DNA from: Betaproteobacteria bacterium
GTDB taxonomy: Bacteria; Pseudomonadota; Gammaproteobacteria; Burkholderiales; Thiobacillaceae
DNA length: 11,958 nt
Assembly: GCA_020049245.1 (NCBI GenBank)
Contig: JAIFLB010000135.1
Span: 1-11,958 of the forward strand
Direction of reading: 5' to 3'
The translations under genes were made by a program, and so were the position numbers. Shown here in pieces: positions 5,942 through 11,958 of this stretch. A model generated the notes under the pieces. The model had not been told where the DNA came from. It saw only the letters and a program-made list of their open reading frames with translations, and searched no databases. How positions within the stretch are numbered: the stretch's first letter is position 1; each line of letters starts with the position of its first letter.

Positions 5942-7861
5942 TCAGGAAGCCTTCCTTGCCCGCAGATACCACTCGGCCAACAGCCGCACCTGCTTGTCGG
6001 TGTAGCCCTTGGCGACCATGCGCTGGACGAAGTCCTGATGTTTCTTCTGCTCGTCACTGGACGCCTTGGCGTTGAACGAGATCACCGGCAGCAGATCTTC
6101 GGTGCTGGAGAACATGCGTTTCTCGATCACCGCGCGCAGCTTCTCGTAACTGGTCCAGGCCGGGTTCTTGCCCTGGTTCTGGGCGCGGGCGCGCAGCACA
6201 AAGTTGACCACCTCATGGCGGAAGTCCTTCGGGTTGGCAATGCCGGCCGGTTTCTCGATCTTCTCCAGTTCCAGGTTGAGCTGGCCCCGATCGAGGATTT
6301 CGCCGGTATCGGCGTCGCGGTATTCCTGATCCTGTATCCACATGTCGGCGAAGCTGACGTAGCGGTCAAAGATGTTCTGGCCGTATTCGGAATACGACTC
6401 CAGATAGGCAGTCTGCAATTCCTTCTCAATGAATACGGCATAGTGCGGCGCCAGATATTCCTTCAGGTAGGCGACATAGCGCTGCTCCAGTTCCGGTGGC
6501 AGCTGCTCCTGTTCGATCTGCTGTTCCAGGATGTACAGCAGATGCACCGGGTTGGCGGCGATTTCGCTGTGATCAAAATTGAAAACGCGCGACAGAATCT
6601 TGAACGCGAAGCGGGTCGAGATACCGTTCATACCTTCGTCAACCCCGGCGAAATCCCGATACTCCTGATAGCTCTTCGCCTTCGGATCAGTGTCCTTCAG
6701 GTTCTCGCCGTCATAGACGCGCATCTTTGAATAGATGCTGGAGTTATCCGGCTCCTTCAGGCGGGTCAGCACCGAGAACTGCGCCAGCATTTCCATGGTG
6801 CCGGGCGCGCAGGGCGCTTCCGACAGCGAGCTGTGATGCAGCAACTTCTGGTAAATCTTGACTTCATCCGACACGCGCAGGCAGTAAGGCACCTTGACGA
6901 TATAGATGCGGTCCAGAAACGCCTCGTTGTTCTTGTTGTTGCGGAACGCGGTCCACTCCGATTCGTTGCTGTGCGCCAGCACGACGCCATCGAACGGGAT
7001 GGCGCCAAAACCTTCGGTGCCCTTGTAGTTGCCTTCCTGCGTCGCGGTCAGCAGCGGATGCAGCACCTTGATCGGCGCCTTGAACATTTCGACGAATTCC
7101 AGCAAGCCCTGGTTGGCCAGGCACAGACCGCCGGAATAGCTGTAGGCGTCCGGGTCGTCCTGGGAGAATTTCTCCAGCTTGCGGATATCCACCTTGCCAA
7201 CCAGCGAAGAGATGTCCTGATTGTTCTCATCGCCGGGTTCGGTCTTGGCGATGCCCATCTGGCCCAGCACGGAAGGCCAGCGTTTGATGACGCGGAACTT
7301 GGTGATATCGCCGTTGAATTCATGCAGCCGCTTCACCGCCCAGGGCGACAGCACGCGGCCGAGATAGCGGCGTGGGATGCCGTAATCCTGTTCCAGAATT
7401 TCGCCATCCTCATCGGCGGAGAAAAGCGCCAGCGGCGAATCGTTCACCGGCGAACCCTGGATCGCGTAGAACGGCGCTTTCTCCATCAGATGCTTCAGCT
7501 TCTCGGCGAGCGACGACTTGCCGCCGCCGACCGGGCCCAGCAGATAGAGAATCTGCTTCTTCTCCTCCAGACCCTGCGCGGCATGGCGGAAGTAGGAAAC
7601 GATCTGTTCGATGGTTTCCTCCATGCCGTAGAAATCCTTGAAGGCGGGATAGATCTTGATCGTCTTGTTGGAAAACAGCCGCGACAGGCGCGCATCCTGC
7701 CGGGTGTCCACCATTTCCGGCTCGCCGATGGCGGCCAGCATGCGTTCGGCGGCGCTGGCATAGGCGATGCGATCTTTCTTGCAGATGTCGAGGAATTCCT
7801 CCAGCGAATATTCCTCTTCGACGCGGCGGTAACGTTCGATGTACTGGTTGAACAGGCTCAT
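5942..7861 (-). CDS. prkA: PrkA family AAA+/serine protein kinase (YeaG)
   Basis: A 639-residue protein, close to the 644 of E. coli YeaG. The N-terminal AAA-type domain has the Walker A GPVGGGKSS at residues 109-117 and the sensor-like AHSNESEW. The C-terminal half is the PrkA-specific region. PrkA-type proteins are reported to phosphorylate serine, or to act as ATP-dependent proteases, under starvation. The start at 7861 (MSLFNQYIERYRR) has GGAG at proper spacing. An in-frame ATG at 7936 lies upstream of the predicted transcription start and is rejected. It is first in prkA-yeaH-spoVR, behind a sigma-54 promoter, so nitrogen control is likely, as for E. coli yeaGH. Confidence 0.96.
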   Translation of the reverse strand: MSLFNQYIERYRRVEEEYSLEEFLDICKKDRIAYASAAERMLAAIGEPEMVDTRQDARLSRLFSNKTIKIYPAFKDFYGMEETIEQIVSYFRHAAQGLEEKKQILYLLGPVGGGKSSLAEKLKHLMEKAPFYAIQGSPVNDSPLALFSADEDGEILEQDYGIPRRYLGRVLSPWAVKRLHEFNGDITKFRVIKRWPSVLGQMGIAKTEPGDENNQDISSLVGKVDIRKLEKFSQDDPDAYSYSGGLCLANQGLLEFVEMFKAPIKVLHPLLTATQEGNYKGTEGFGAIPFDGVVLAHSNESEWTAFRNNKNNEAFLDRIYIVKVPYCLRVSDEVKIYQKLLHHSSLSEAPCAPGTMEMLAQFSVLTRLKEPDNSSIYSKMRVYDGENLKDTDPKAKSYQEYRDFAGVDEGMNGISTRFAFKILSRVFNFDHSEIAANPVHLLYILEQQIEQEQLPPELEQRYVAYLKEYLAPHYAVFIEKELQTAYLESYSEYGQNIFDRYVSFADMWIQDQEYRDADTGEILDRGQLNLELEKIEKPAGIANPKDFRHEVVNFVLRARAQNQGKNPAWTSYEKLRAVIEKRMFSSTEDLLPVISFNAKASSDEQKKHQDFVQRMVAKGYTDKQVRLLAEWYLRARKAS

Positions 7862-7905
7862 GGCGGTCTCCAGGTTGCAGATAGAAAGGACTCTGTCAAT
7901 TACAT

Positions 7906-7921
7906 AGCAATGCACATGCCA
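7906..7921 (-). promoter_or_regulatory. Sigma-54 promoter of prkA-yeaH-spoVR
   Basis: On the minus strand the site reads TGGCAT-GTGCA-TTGCT, one mismatch from TGGCACRNNNNTTGCW and with correct GG/GC spacing. The inferred start near 7895 leaves a leader of about 34 nt. The E. coli yeaGH operon is likewise sigma-54/NtrC controlled. Confidence 0.85.
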
Positions 7922-7956
7922 CTGACAAACCGGCATAAATTTGACCGAATAAAGCC

Positions 7957-7978
7957 GGAATGGTGCCGGAATGGTGCC
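7957..7978. repeat. Tandem 11-bp direct repeat GGAATGGTGCC x2
   Basis: Two exact adjacent copies (7957-7967 and 7968-7978), with a partial GCC before the first. They lie about 60-85 bp upstream of the inferred prkA start point. Each contains ATGGTGC, which recurs at 8011-8017 and 8034-8040 in the same direction. Confidence 0.8.
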
Positions 7979-8024
7979 ATAACCAGGTTGGTCATGATCT
8001 GTGACAGGTCATGGTGCTCATTTA

Positions 8025-8041
8025 TGCGCCATGATGGTGCA
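8025..8041 (-). promoter_or_regulatory. Near-consensus NtrC binding site upstream of prkA
   Basis: TGCGCC-ATGAT-GGTGCA differs at one base from the NtrC site TGCACC-N5-GGTGCA. It sits about 130-146 bp upstream of the inferred prkA start point, a normal enhancer distance. Because the site is symmetric it could also influence the divergent gene at 8199. Confidence 0.65.
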
Positions 8042-8071
8042 ACTGCAAGATTGGCTGTCGATTTTTCGACG

Positions 8072-8187
8072 TCTGAAGGTACGTAAAGCAATTCTCCAAT
8101 TCTCAGCCAGCCCTTGTTCTGGTGTGAAATCACCATCAAGCGTCGAGTGGCGTGACACCCGATCGGGTAATCTGCAGGTACGTCAAG
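8072..8187. repeat. Spaced direct repeats around GGTACGT
   Basis: 8072-8088 and 8171-8187 agree at 15 of 17 positions (TCTGaAGGTACGTaAAG and TCTGcAGGTACGTcAAG). The second ends just before the ribosome site of the gene at 8199. Between them is a short hairpin TGGTG-N6-CACCA (8120-8135), and GTCGA-TTTT-TCGAC (8057-8070) lies just before the first copy. They may bind a regulator of the downstream gene; no known motif is matched. Confidence 0.4.
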
Positions 8188-8198
8188 TCGGAGGCGCC

Positions 8199-9512
8199 GT
8201 GACGAGGAAAAATCGCAATGCATTGCTTTGGTTGCTGCTGGTCTTCAGCCTGATTTTTTTCGGGCTGGCCTGGCTGTTCAGCCTGCGTTCCCAAGCCTAC
8301 GCCTTGCGGGAGGCTGAAGATCAGGCGCGCAATGTATTGCTTACCCAGCGCGCGCTGCATGGTTATGTGTCCGATGTCCAACGCACCGAGATTTATCGCC
8401 TGCAAAGCGGCGGAAAACTCGACCCAGACTATTTTTCCCCGCAATTGATGTCACGTACCTATATCGCCCGCCAGGTCATGCAGCGGCTGAATGCCGAGCG
8501 GCAATTGCTGGATCTGATGCCGATCTATTTCAAGCTGGCCAGCGAAAATCCTCGCAATCCGATCAATCAGGCGGACGCCTACGAACTGAAAGTGTTGCAG
8601 CGTTTCAATGCGGGTGAAGCCGGGGAATTCCGCGAAGTTGTCGAGGAGAAAGGGGCCAAATGGCTGTATCTGGCGGTTCCGGTTCAGGCCAACAACGACA
8701 GTTGCCTGAAATGCCATGGTTTACCCGAGCATGCCCCGGCCGATCTGTTGCGCCAGTACGGTGACAAAGCCGGATTTTTCGAAGCAATCGGCCATATTCG
8801 CGCGCTGATCTCAATCCGGGTGTCGATGGCCGCGATTCTGGAACAGGGCCGCGACAATGTCCGGACCCAGATCACGGTGACCTTTCTCAGCATGGTCGCG
8901 GTTTATCTGCTGATCTGGATATTCTTGCGCCGGCTGGATGCAAAACATCAAATCATTCTGGAGCAGAACATCGAACTGGAACGCTTGTCGGTCACCGACC
9001 CCCTCACCGGTTTGCTCAACCGCTCCGGCTTCCTGAAATCACTTGAACCCCGGCGCCAGGAAGCGATCCGCTATGGCACACCGATGGCGCTGGCGATGCT
9101 GGATATCGACCATTTCAAGCGCATCAATGATCAGCATGGACACACGGTTGGCGATGCCGTGCTGAAGGCGTTTGCGGAAGTGTTGCGCCGCAATGTGCGA
9201 AGTGCCGATGTGCTCTGCCGTTGGGGCGGCGAAGAGTTTCTCATCCTGCTGCCGCAGCAGGATGAAGCGGGCGCGGTCACCTCCGCAGAGAAGCTTCGCC
9301 GAGCGCTGGAAGTGGCGAGTTTTACGCCGGTAGAGACTTTGTCGGCCAGCTTTGGCGTGGCCGAATATCTTGCTGGCAACGACCTGCAGGGATGGATCGC
9401 GCGGGCGGATCAGGCGCTGTATGCAGCCAAGGCGGCGGGACGAAATACGGTACGAGTCGCCCGACCCGATGCCGGCGAGAGAATCGACGATGCTGCCCAG
9501 CCTGCCGCGTAA
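8199..9512 (+). CDS. Membrane diguanylate cyclase with Tll0287-like c-haem sensor domain
   Basis: A 437-residue protein predicted to make c-di-GMP. Order: TM helix about 8-29, a periplasmic sensor about 30-222 of the DUF3365/Tll0287-like type, TM helix about 223-243, a short coiled linker, then GGDEF. The sensor holds CLKCH at 169-173, a c-type haem attachment motif. The active site GGEEF is at 343-347 and the inhibitory I-site R334-x-x-D337 lies five residues before it, so the enzyme should be active and product-inhibited. The GTG start at 8199 has GGAGG four bases upstream and puts the first helix at the N-terminus; the same frame runs open upstream to 8001. Its last 23 bp overlap draT, implying co-expression. 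Redox or gas sensing through haem is an inference. Confidence 0.9.
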   Translation: MTRKNRNALLWLLLVFSLIFFGLAWLFSLRSQAYALREAEDQARNVLLTQRALHGYVSDVQRTEIYRLQSGGKLDPDYFSPQLMSRTYIARQVMQRLNAERQLLDLMPIYFKLASENPRNPINQADAYELKVLQRFNAGEAGEFREVVEEKGAKWLYLAVPVQANNDSCLKCHGLPEHAPADLLRQYGDKAGFFEAIGHIRALISIRVSMAAILEQGRDNVRTQITVTFLSMVAVYLLIWIFLRRLDAKHQIILEQNIELERLSVTDPLTGLLNRSGFLKSLEPRRQEAIRYGTPMALAMLDIDHFKRINDQHGHTVGDAVLKAFAEVLRRNVRSADVLCRWGGEEFLILLPQQDEAGAVTSAEKLRRALEVASFTPVETLSASFGVAEYLAGNDLQGWIARADQALYAAKAAGRNTVRVARPDAGERIDDAAQPAA

Positions 9513-10305
9513 CGCACGCCTGCCGATCAACCGCTGCAACCTGCCGGCAGCGATCCTTGGCAGCCTGACATTCCAGCAGCATCCGGTAGCGCTGAAGCTG
9601 GATGGCGTGGAAGCGTTACACCACGCCCTGTTCGCACGTCTCGCCGGGCTCGGCGACAGCGCCGAGCGAGCCGCCGTATTCATGGCCCACATGAACGCCG
9701 CGTTCAGCCTGGAACACCCCGAAGAAGCCGGCTACAACGCCACGCGGCCGTATGGTCGGGCGAAGGCGAGTTACCTGAAAGTCCTGCGCGGCTGGGCGTT
9801 CGACGCGGACGGCCGCGAAGGCGCGGTGCTGAAAGGCTGGGTAGAGTCGCGCTTCGGCCTGCTGCCGCGCCACCATGGCGGCCCGATCCGCGATTTTTCC
9901 GGGCCGGTATATCGACATTACCTGGAACAGCGCAGTGGCGGCCTCTACAACACCAACAGTCTGGAAGCCCAGTTCGATCTGCTCTACAGCTTTGCGCAAC
10001 ACGAACTCACCTTGCGCTGGCCGGCGACGACGCACCTCAGCCTCTATCGCGGCGTCAACCGACTGGGCAGTTACGAAGAACTCGGCGAGACCGGGCCGAA
10101 TCGCCGTGTCGTCCTGCTCAACAGCCTCAACTCCTTCACCAGTGAACGCGAACGCGCCTGCGAATTCGGCGACCACATCCTGACAGCGCAAGTGCCGCTG
10201 GCCAAAGTGCTTTTCTTCAATGGATTGTTGCCAGGAAAACTTTGCGGCGAGGCGGAGTTTGGTGTCATCGGCGGTGTCTACGAAGTGAATCTGTCGGTGG
10301 AATAA
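9490..10305 (+). CDS. draT: NAD+--dinitrogen-reductase ADP-D-ribosyltransferase DraT
   Basis: A 271-residue enzyme (Rhodospirillum DraT is about 276) that moves ADP-ribose from NAD+ to Arg101 of NifH and so reversibly switches nitrogenase off after ammonium or energy loss. Family signatures are plain: LPINRCNLPAAILGSLTFQ near the N-terminus, DGREGAVLKGWVESRFGLLPR (108-127) and GLYNTNSLEAQFDLLYS (151-167). The ART-type catalytic elements are R187 (LYRGVN), N214-SFTS and E254-A-E256, an E-x-E expected for arginine-specific transferases. The start at 9490 gives the normal DraT N-terminus; ATG at 9469 is less likely. It overlaps the cyclase gene by 23 bp. The usual partner draG does not follow. 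Confidence 0.96.
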   Translation: MLPSLPRNARLPINRCNLPAAILGSLTFQQHPVALKLDGVEALHHALFARLAGLGDSAERAAVFMAHMNAAFSLEHPEEAGYNATRPYGRAKASYLKVLRGWAFDADGREGAVLKGWVESRFGLLPRHHGGPIRDFSGPVYRHYLEQRSGGLYNTNSLEAQFDLLYSFAQHELTLRWPATTHLSLYRGVNRLGSYEELGETGPNRRVVLLNSLNSFTSERERACEFGDHILTAQVPLAKVLFFNGLLPGKLCGEAEFGVIGGVYEVNLSVE

Positions 10306-10307
10306 CC
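10292..10307 (+). promoter_or_regulatory. Degenerate NifA-like site before the SIR2-like gene
   Basis: TGT (10292-10294), ten bases, then ACC (10305-10307), one mismatch from TGT-N10-ACA. It is about 102-117 bp upstream of the inferred start point at 10409, a suitable distance, but it overlaps the draT 3' end and the motif is short, so chance is possible. Confidence 0.25.
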
Positions 10308-10382
10308 ACCAATGCCTCACTGTTTGGAATAAATCCGACATCGCCGCTGCCCGAGAACCCGCGCCAATTCGAGCCTGTGGCC

Positions 10383-10398
10383 CGGCCCGCTTCTTGCA
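10383..10398 (+). promoter_or_regulatory. Probable sigma-54 promoter of the SIR2-like/hemerythrin operon
   Basis: CGGCCC-GCTTC-TTGCA has the invariant GG and GC exactly 10 bases apart and a perfect -12 element. The -24 element has two mismatches from TGGCAC. The predicted start near 10409 leaves a 22-nt leader containing the ribosome site GGAG at 10421-10424. Position and spacing make it credible. Confidence 0.55.
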
Positions 10399-10430
10399 CT
10401 ACCTGAGGTATTCCCCCACCGGAGTACCCC

Positions 10431-11324
10431 ATGCCCACAGACACCGCCCAATCCTTTGCAGACATTCTGGCCGGCCTGGCCGATGGCAGCGTCGTACCCT
10501 ATCTTGGCTGCCACGCGCTCGCCGGCGTCATCAACCCGGCCAATGGCCAGGCTATCCCGGCCGATTCCGACAGCCTGATTCTGGCGATGAACGACGGCCG
10601 GCCGATGGCGCCCAAGTTGATGTACGAGTTTCCCCGCGCCGCCATGAACATCGAACTGAAAAAGGGCCGCTCCGCCGTCACCAAGTTCCTCGACCGCACC
10701 TATCGCGATACAACCTGGACCACCTCGCCGCTGCATACCTGGCTAGCCGAGCAGCACCTGCCGTATGTGATCGACAGCAATCGCGACACGCTGCTGCAGC
10801 AGGCCTATGCCGACCGCGCGCACACGCTGATCGTCGGCCTCTCGCGCATCGGCGGCACCGATTTCCGCTTCAAGCTTTACCAACACGACGGCGGCGGAAA
10901 AATTGGCAAACTCGGCGACGGCTACAAAGCGATCGATCAGGCCGACGTCGATGTCACCCTGCCCGTGCTGTTCAAACCACTTGGCACGCCACTACCGGAA
11001 TCGCACTACATCGCCTCGGACGCGGATTTCGTCGATTACGTCACCGAGTTGATGGGCGGTTTCGGTATTCCCGCCTTCGTCAAACGCATGCGCCAGGGCA
11101 AACGCTACCTGCTGCTGGGATTACCGCTAAACCGCGACACTGAACGCATGGTGTTGTCGGACATCCAGTTCGGCGCCGCACGCCCAGCCGGCTGGGCGCT
11201 GATGCCAACTGCCAATGACAAGGAAAAACGCTTCCTGACCAAACTGGGCATCGAGCTGATTGCGGCCAGCAGCGCCGACCTGCTCGCCGCAGCGCAGGCG
11301 GAAGCAGAACTGGAGGCGGCCTGA
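10431..11324 (+). CDS. SIR2-like (SIR2_2-type) domain protein, nif-associated
   Basis: A 297-residue protein with SIR2-like layout: an N-terminal VVPYLGCHAL (21-30), DSNRDTLLQ (115-123) where sirtuin-type proteins have a T-x-N-x-D strand, VLFKPLGTPLPESHYIASDADFVDYV (179-204) and RYLLLGLPLNRDTERM (225-240). The third motif resembles the K-x-HG element followed by S-x-x-DF, but the catalytic His is replaced (KPLG). Deacetylase chemistry is therefore doubtful, while NAD or nucleotide binding or cleavage by another route remains possible. SIR2-like genes of this sort occur beside nif/draT genes; no function is established that I know of. ATG at 10431 has GGAG six bases before it. Its stop overlaps the hemerythrin start, coupling the two. 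Confidence 0.8.
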   Translation: MPTDTAQSFADILAGLADGSVVPYLGCHALAGVINPANGQAIPADSDSLILAMNDGRPMAPKLMYEFPRAAMNIELKKGRSAVTKFLDRTYRDTTWTTSPLHTWLAEQHLPYVIDSNRDTLLQQAYADRAHTLIVGLSRIGGTDFRFKLYQHDGGGKIGKLGDGYKAIDQADVDVTLPVLFKPLGTPLPESHYIASDADFVDYVTELMGGFGIPAFVKRMRQGKRYLLLGLPLNRDTERMVLSDIQFGAARPAGWALMPTANDKEKRFLTKLGIELIAASSADLLAAAQAEAELEAA

Positions 11325-11752
11325 TGCTGGTCTGGGATGATCACGTTCACGCCCTGGGCGTGGCGGAAATGGACGCCACCCACTTCGAGTTCACCGCCCT
11401 GGTGAACTCGCTCGCGGCGTGTGACGACGCCGAATTCGCCGCCCTGTTCGAGAAGTTGCTGGAACATTGCCGGCTGCACTTCACCAGCGAAGGTCGCCTG
11501 ATGCGCATCTCGCGCTTCCCGGCGCTGAACGAGCACGAAGGCGAGCATCACCGCATTTACGGCGATCTGGTGCAGATGAACCGCGCCGTGCAACGCGGCC
11601 GTCTGATGTTGCCGCGCGCGTTCGTCAAGCAGGGGCTGGAGGAGTGGTTTACCTTGCACCTCGCCAGCATGGACGCAGCACTGGCCGCGCACCTTAAGCG
11701 GGTCGGCGAAGCACGGGTGGACATGAGCGGCGGCTTGCCGGTGCTCATGTAG
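11324..11752 (+). CDS. Bacteriohemerythrin
   Basis: A 142-residue single-domain hemerythrin, an O2-binding diiron four-helix protein. All seven iron ligands are visible at canonical spacing: H20, H52 and E56 (HFTSE), H71 and H75 (HEGEH), H112 and D117 (HLASMD). The N-terminal VWDDHVHALGVAEMDATH is typical. Its ATG overlaps the SIR2-like gene's stop (TGATG), so the two are translated together. In diazotrophs such proteins may bind, store or sense O2 near nitrogenase; that role here is inferred from context. There is no membrane segment or signalling domain, so it is soluble and cytoplasmic. Confidence 0.93.
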   Translation: MLVWDDHVHALGVAEMDATHFEFTALVNSLAACDDAEFAALFEKLLEHCRLHFTSEGRLMRISRFPALNEHEGEHHRIYGDLVQMNRAVQRGRLMLPRAFVKQGLEEWFTLHLASMDAALAAHLKRVGEARVDMSGGLPVLM

Positions 11753-11789
11753 GACGGAGCGTTTCCAGGGGTGATCTGTGTGGTAGGTT

Positions 11790-11832
11790 ATCGGCCTTAT
11801 GTAAAGCTTTGCATAAGGCCGATTATGCAAAG
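11790..11832 (+). terminator. Overlapping alternative hairpins after hemerythrin
   Basis: Hairpin A pairs 11790-11806 with 11807-11823 (17-base arms with one T/G mismatch, a wobble in RNA). Hairpin B pairs 11807-11816 with 11823-11832 (10 of 10, loop GGCCGA). They share 11807-11816 and so exclude each other. No T-run follows either, so this is not a standard intrinsic terminator. It could be a Rho-assisted 3' end, an RNA switch or a protein-binding site. Confidence 0.5.
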
Positions 11833-11857
11833 TCGTTGATTATGGAAAGTATAAGTA

Positions 11858-11904
11858 CGGAATTCACGCCAACCGCTGATTGGCAGCGGCTGATGGGAAT
11901 TCCG
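11858..11904. repeat. Two-tier inverted repeat between convergent genes
   Basis: The outer arms CGGAATTC (11858-11865) and GAATTCCG (11897-11904) enclose inner arms CCGCTG (11873-11878) and CAGCGG (11884-11889) with a 5-base loop. Seven unpaired bases lie on each side. It sits just past the 3' end of the minus-strand gene and could act as a bidirectional 3'-end structure. There is no clear T-run. Confidence 0.45.
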
Positions 11905-11916
11905 ACCTTCACATAA

Positions 11917-11958
11917 TTACAGCGTCTTCAGGAAGGCGATCAGCGAGTCAGGTGCCCG
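11917..11958 (-). CDS. C-terminal end of an unidentified gene, possibly cytochrome c (peroxidase) type
   Basis: Thirteen codons and a TAA (11917-11919) read RAPDSLIAFLKTL on the minus strand, continuing past the right edge. The ending DSLIAFLKTL is reminiscent of the last helix of c-type cytochromes and dihaem cytochrome c peroxidases, but so short a piece cannot settle the family. The gene converges with the hemerythrin gene. Confidence 0.45.
   Translation of the reverse strand, partial: RAPDSLIAFLKTL

Noticed and set aside
7862..7936. Longer PrkA start at 7936
   Set aside because: It begins upstream of the predicted sigma-54 start point near 7895 and adds 25 atypical residues; 7861 has a ribosome site and the family N-terminus.
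6833..8086. 417-codon open frame on the plus strand opposite prkA
   Set aside because: It is antisense to a clear PrkA gene, has no recognisable domain, and reflects GC-rich codon bias. The same holds for plus-strand frames at 3462-3977, 3993-4685, 4543-5448 and 5876-6730.
9039..10341. Minus-strand frames of over 200 codons at 9039-9692 and 9616-10341
   Set aside because: They are antisense shadows of the GGDEF and DraT genes, with low-complexity or unstructured translations.
11105..11830. 241-codon minus-strand frame over hemerythrin and the SIR2-like 3' end
   Set aside because: It is opposite two coupled genes with clear family motifs and its product resembles no family.
1..11958. CRISPR array, tRNA/rRNA genes, insertion sequences
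   Set aside because: No regularly spaced repeats, no cloverleaf or rRNA signature and no transposase-like protein were seen; the repeats found are few and lie in control regions.

Overview
The window looks like the edge of a nitrogen-fixation (nif) region on a proteobacterial chromosome. NifH is of the beta/gammaproteobacterial type, codons are GC-rich, and sigma-54 promoters stand in front of nifH, of prkA and probably of a SIR2-like gene. DraT-type control of nitrogenase, the prkA-yeaH-spoVR operon and a haem-binding diguanylate cyclase also point to a free-living proteobacterial diazotroph. I cannot name a genus.

Layout. (1) 1-526, minus strand: 5' part of nifH, running off the left edge. 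Upstream lie a near-perfect -24/-12 promoter, a possible IHF site and two exact NifA-type TGT-N10-ACA sites. (2) About 720-1067: no convincing gene. It holds an inverted repeat about 250 bp across, a coding-like remnant and a 39-bp palindrome. (3) 1068-3047, plus strand: a tight four-gene operon for a seven-helix membrane protein, a winged-helix regulator and two lipoproteins. The larger lipoprotein appears to share a domain with the membrane protein's tail. (4) 7861-3105, minus strand: prkA-yeaH-spoVR (yeaG-yeaH-ycgB type), with a sigma-54 promoter, a near-consensus NtrC site and four same-direction ATGGTGC copies upstream. (5) 8199-10305, plus strand: a membrane diguanylate cyclase with a CxxCH haem motif, overlapping draT, which encodes the enzyme that ADP-ribosylates dinitrogenase reductase. 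(6) 10431-11752, plus strand: a SIR2-like protein lacking the usual catalytic His, translationally coupled to a bacteriohemerythrin and probably sigma-54 driven. (7) 11753-11958: two mutually exclusive hairpins, a second inverted repeat, and on the minus strand the last 13 codons of an unidentified gene.

How the parts may fit. NifH carries the Arg101 that DraT modifies using NAD+, so target and modifier are encoded in the same window. Around draT are proteins suited to sensing or buffering oxygen and redox state (c-type haem sensor, hemerythrin) and an NAD-binding-type fold (SIR2-like). The likeliest theme of the right half is switching nitrogenase off in response to redox, oxygen or NAD. That link is inferred from gene order and domain content. 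No draG, the usual partner that reverses DraT, is present in the window.
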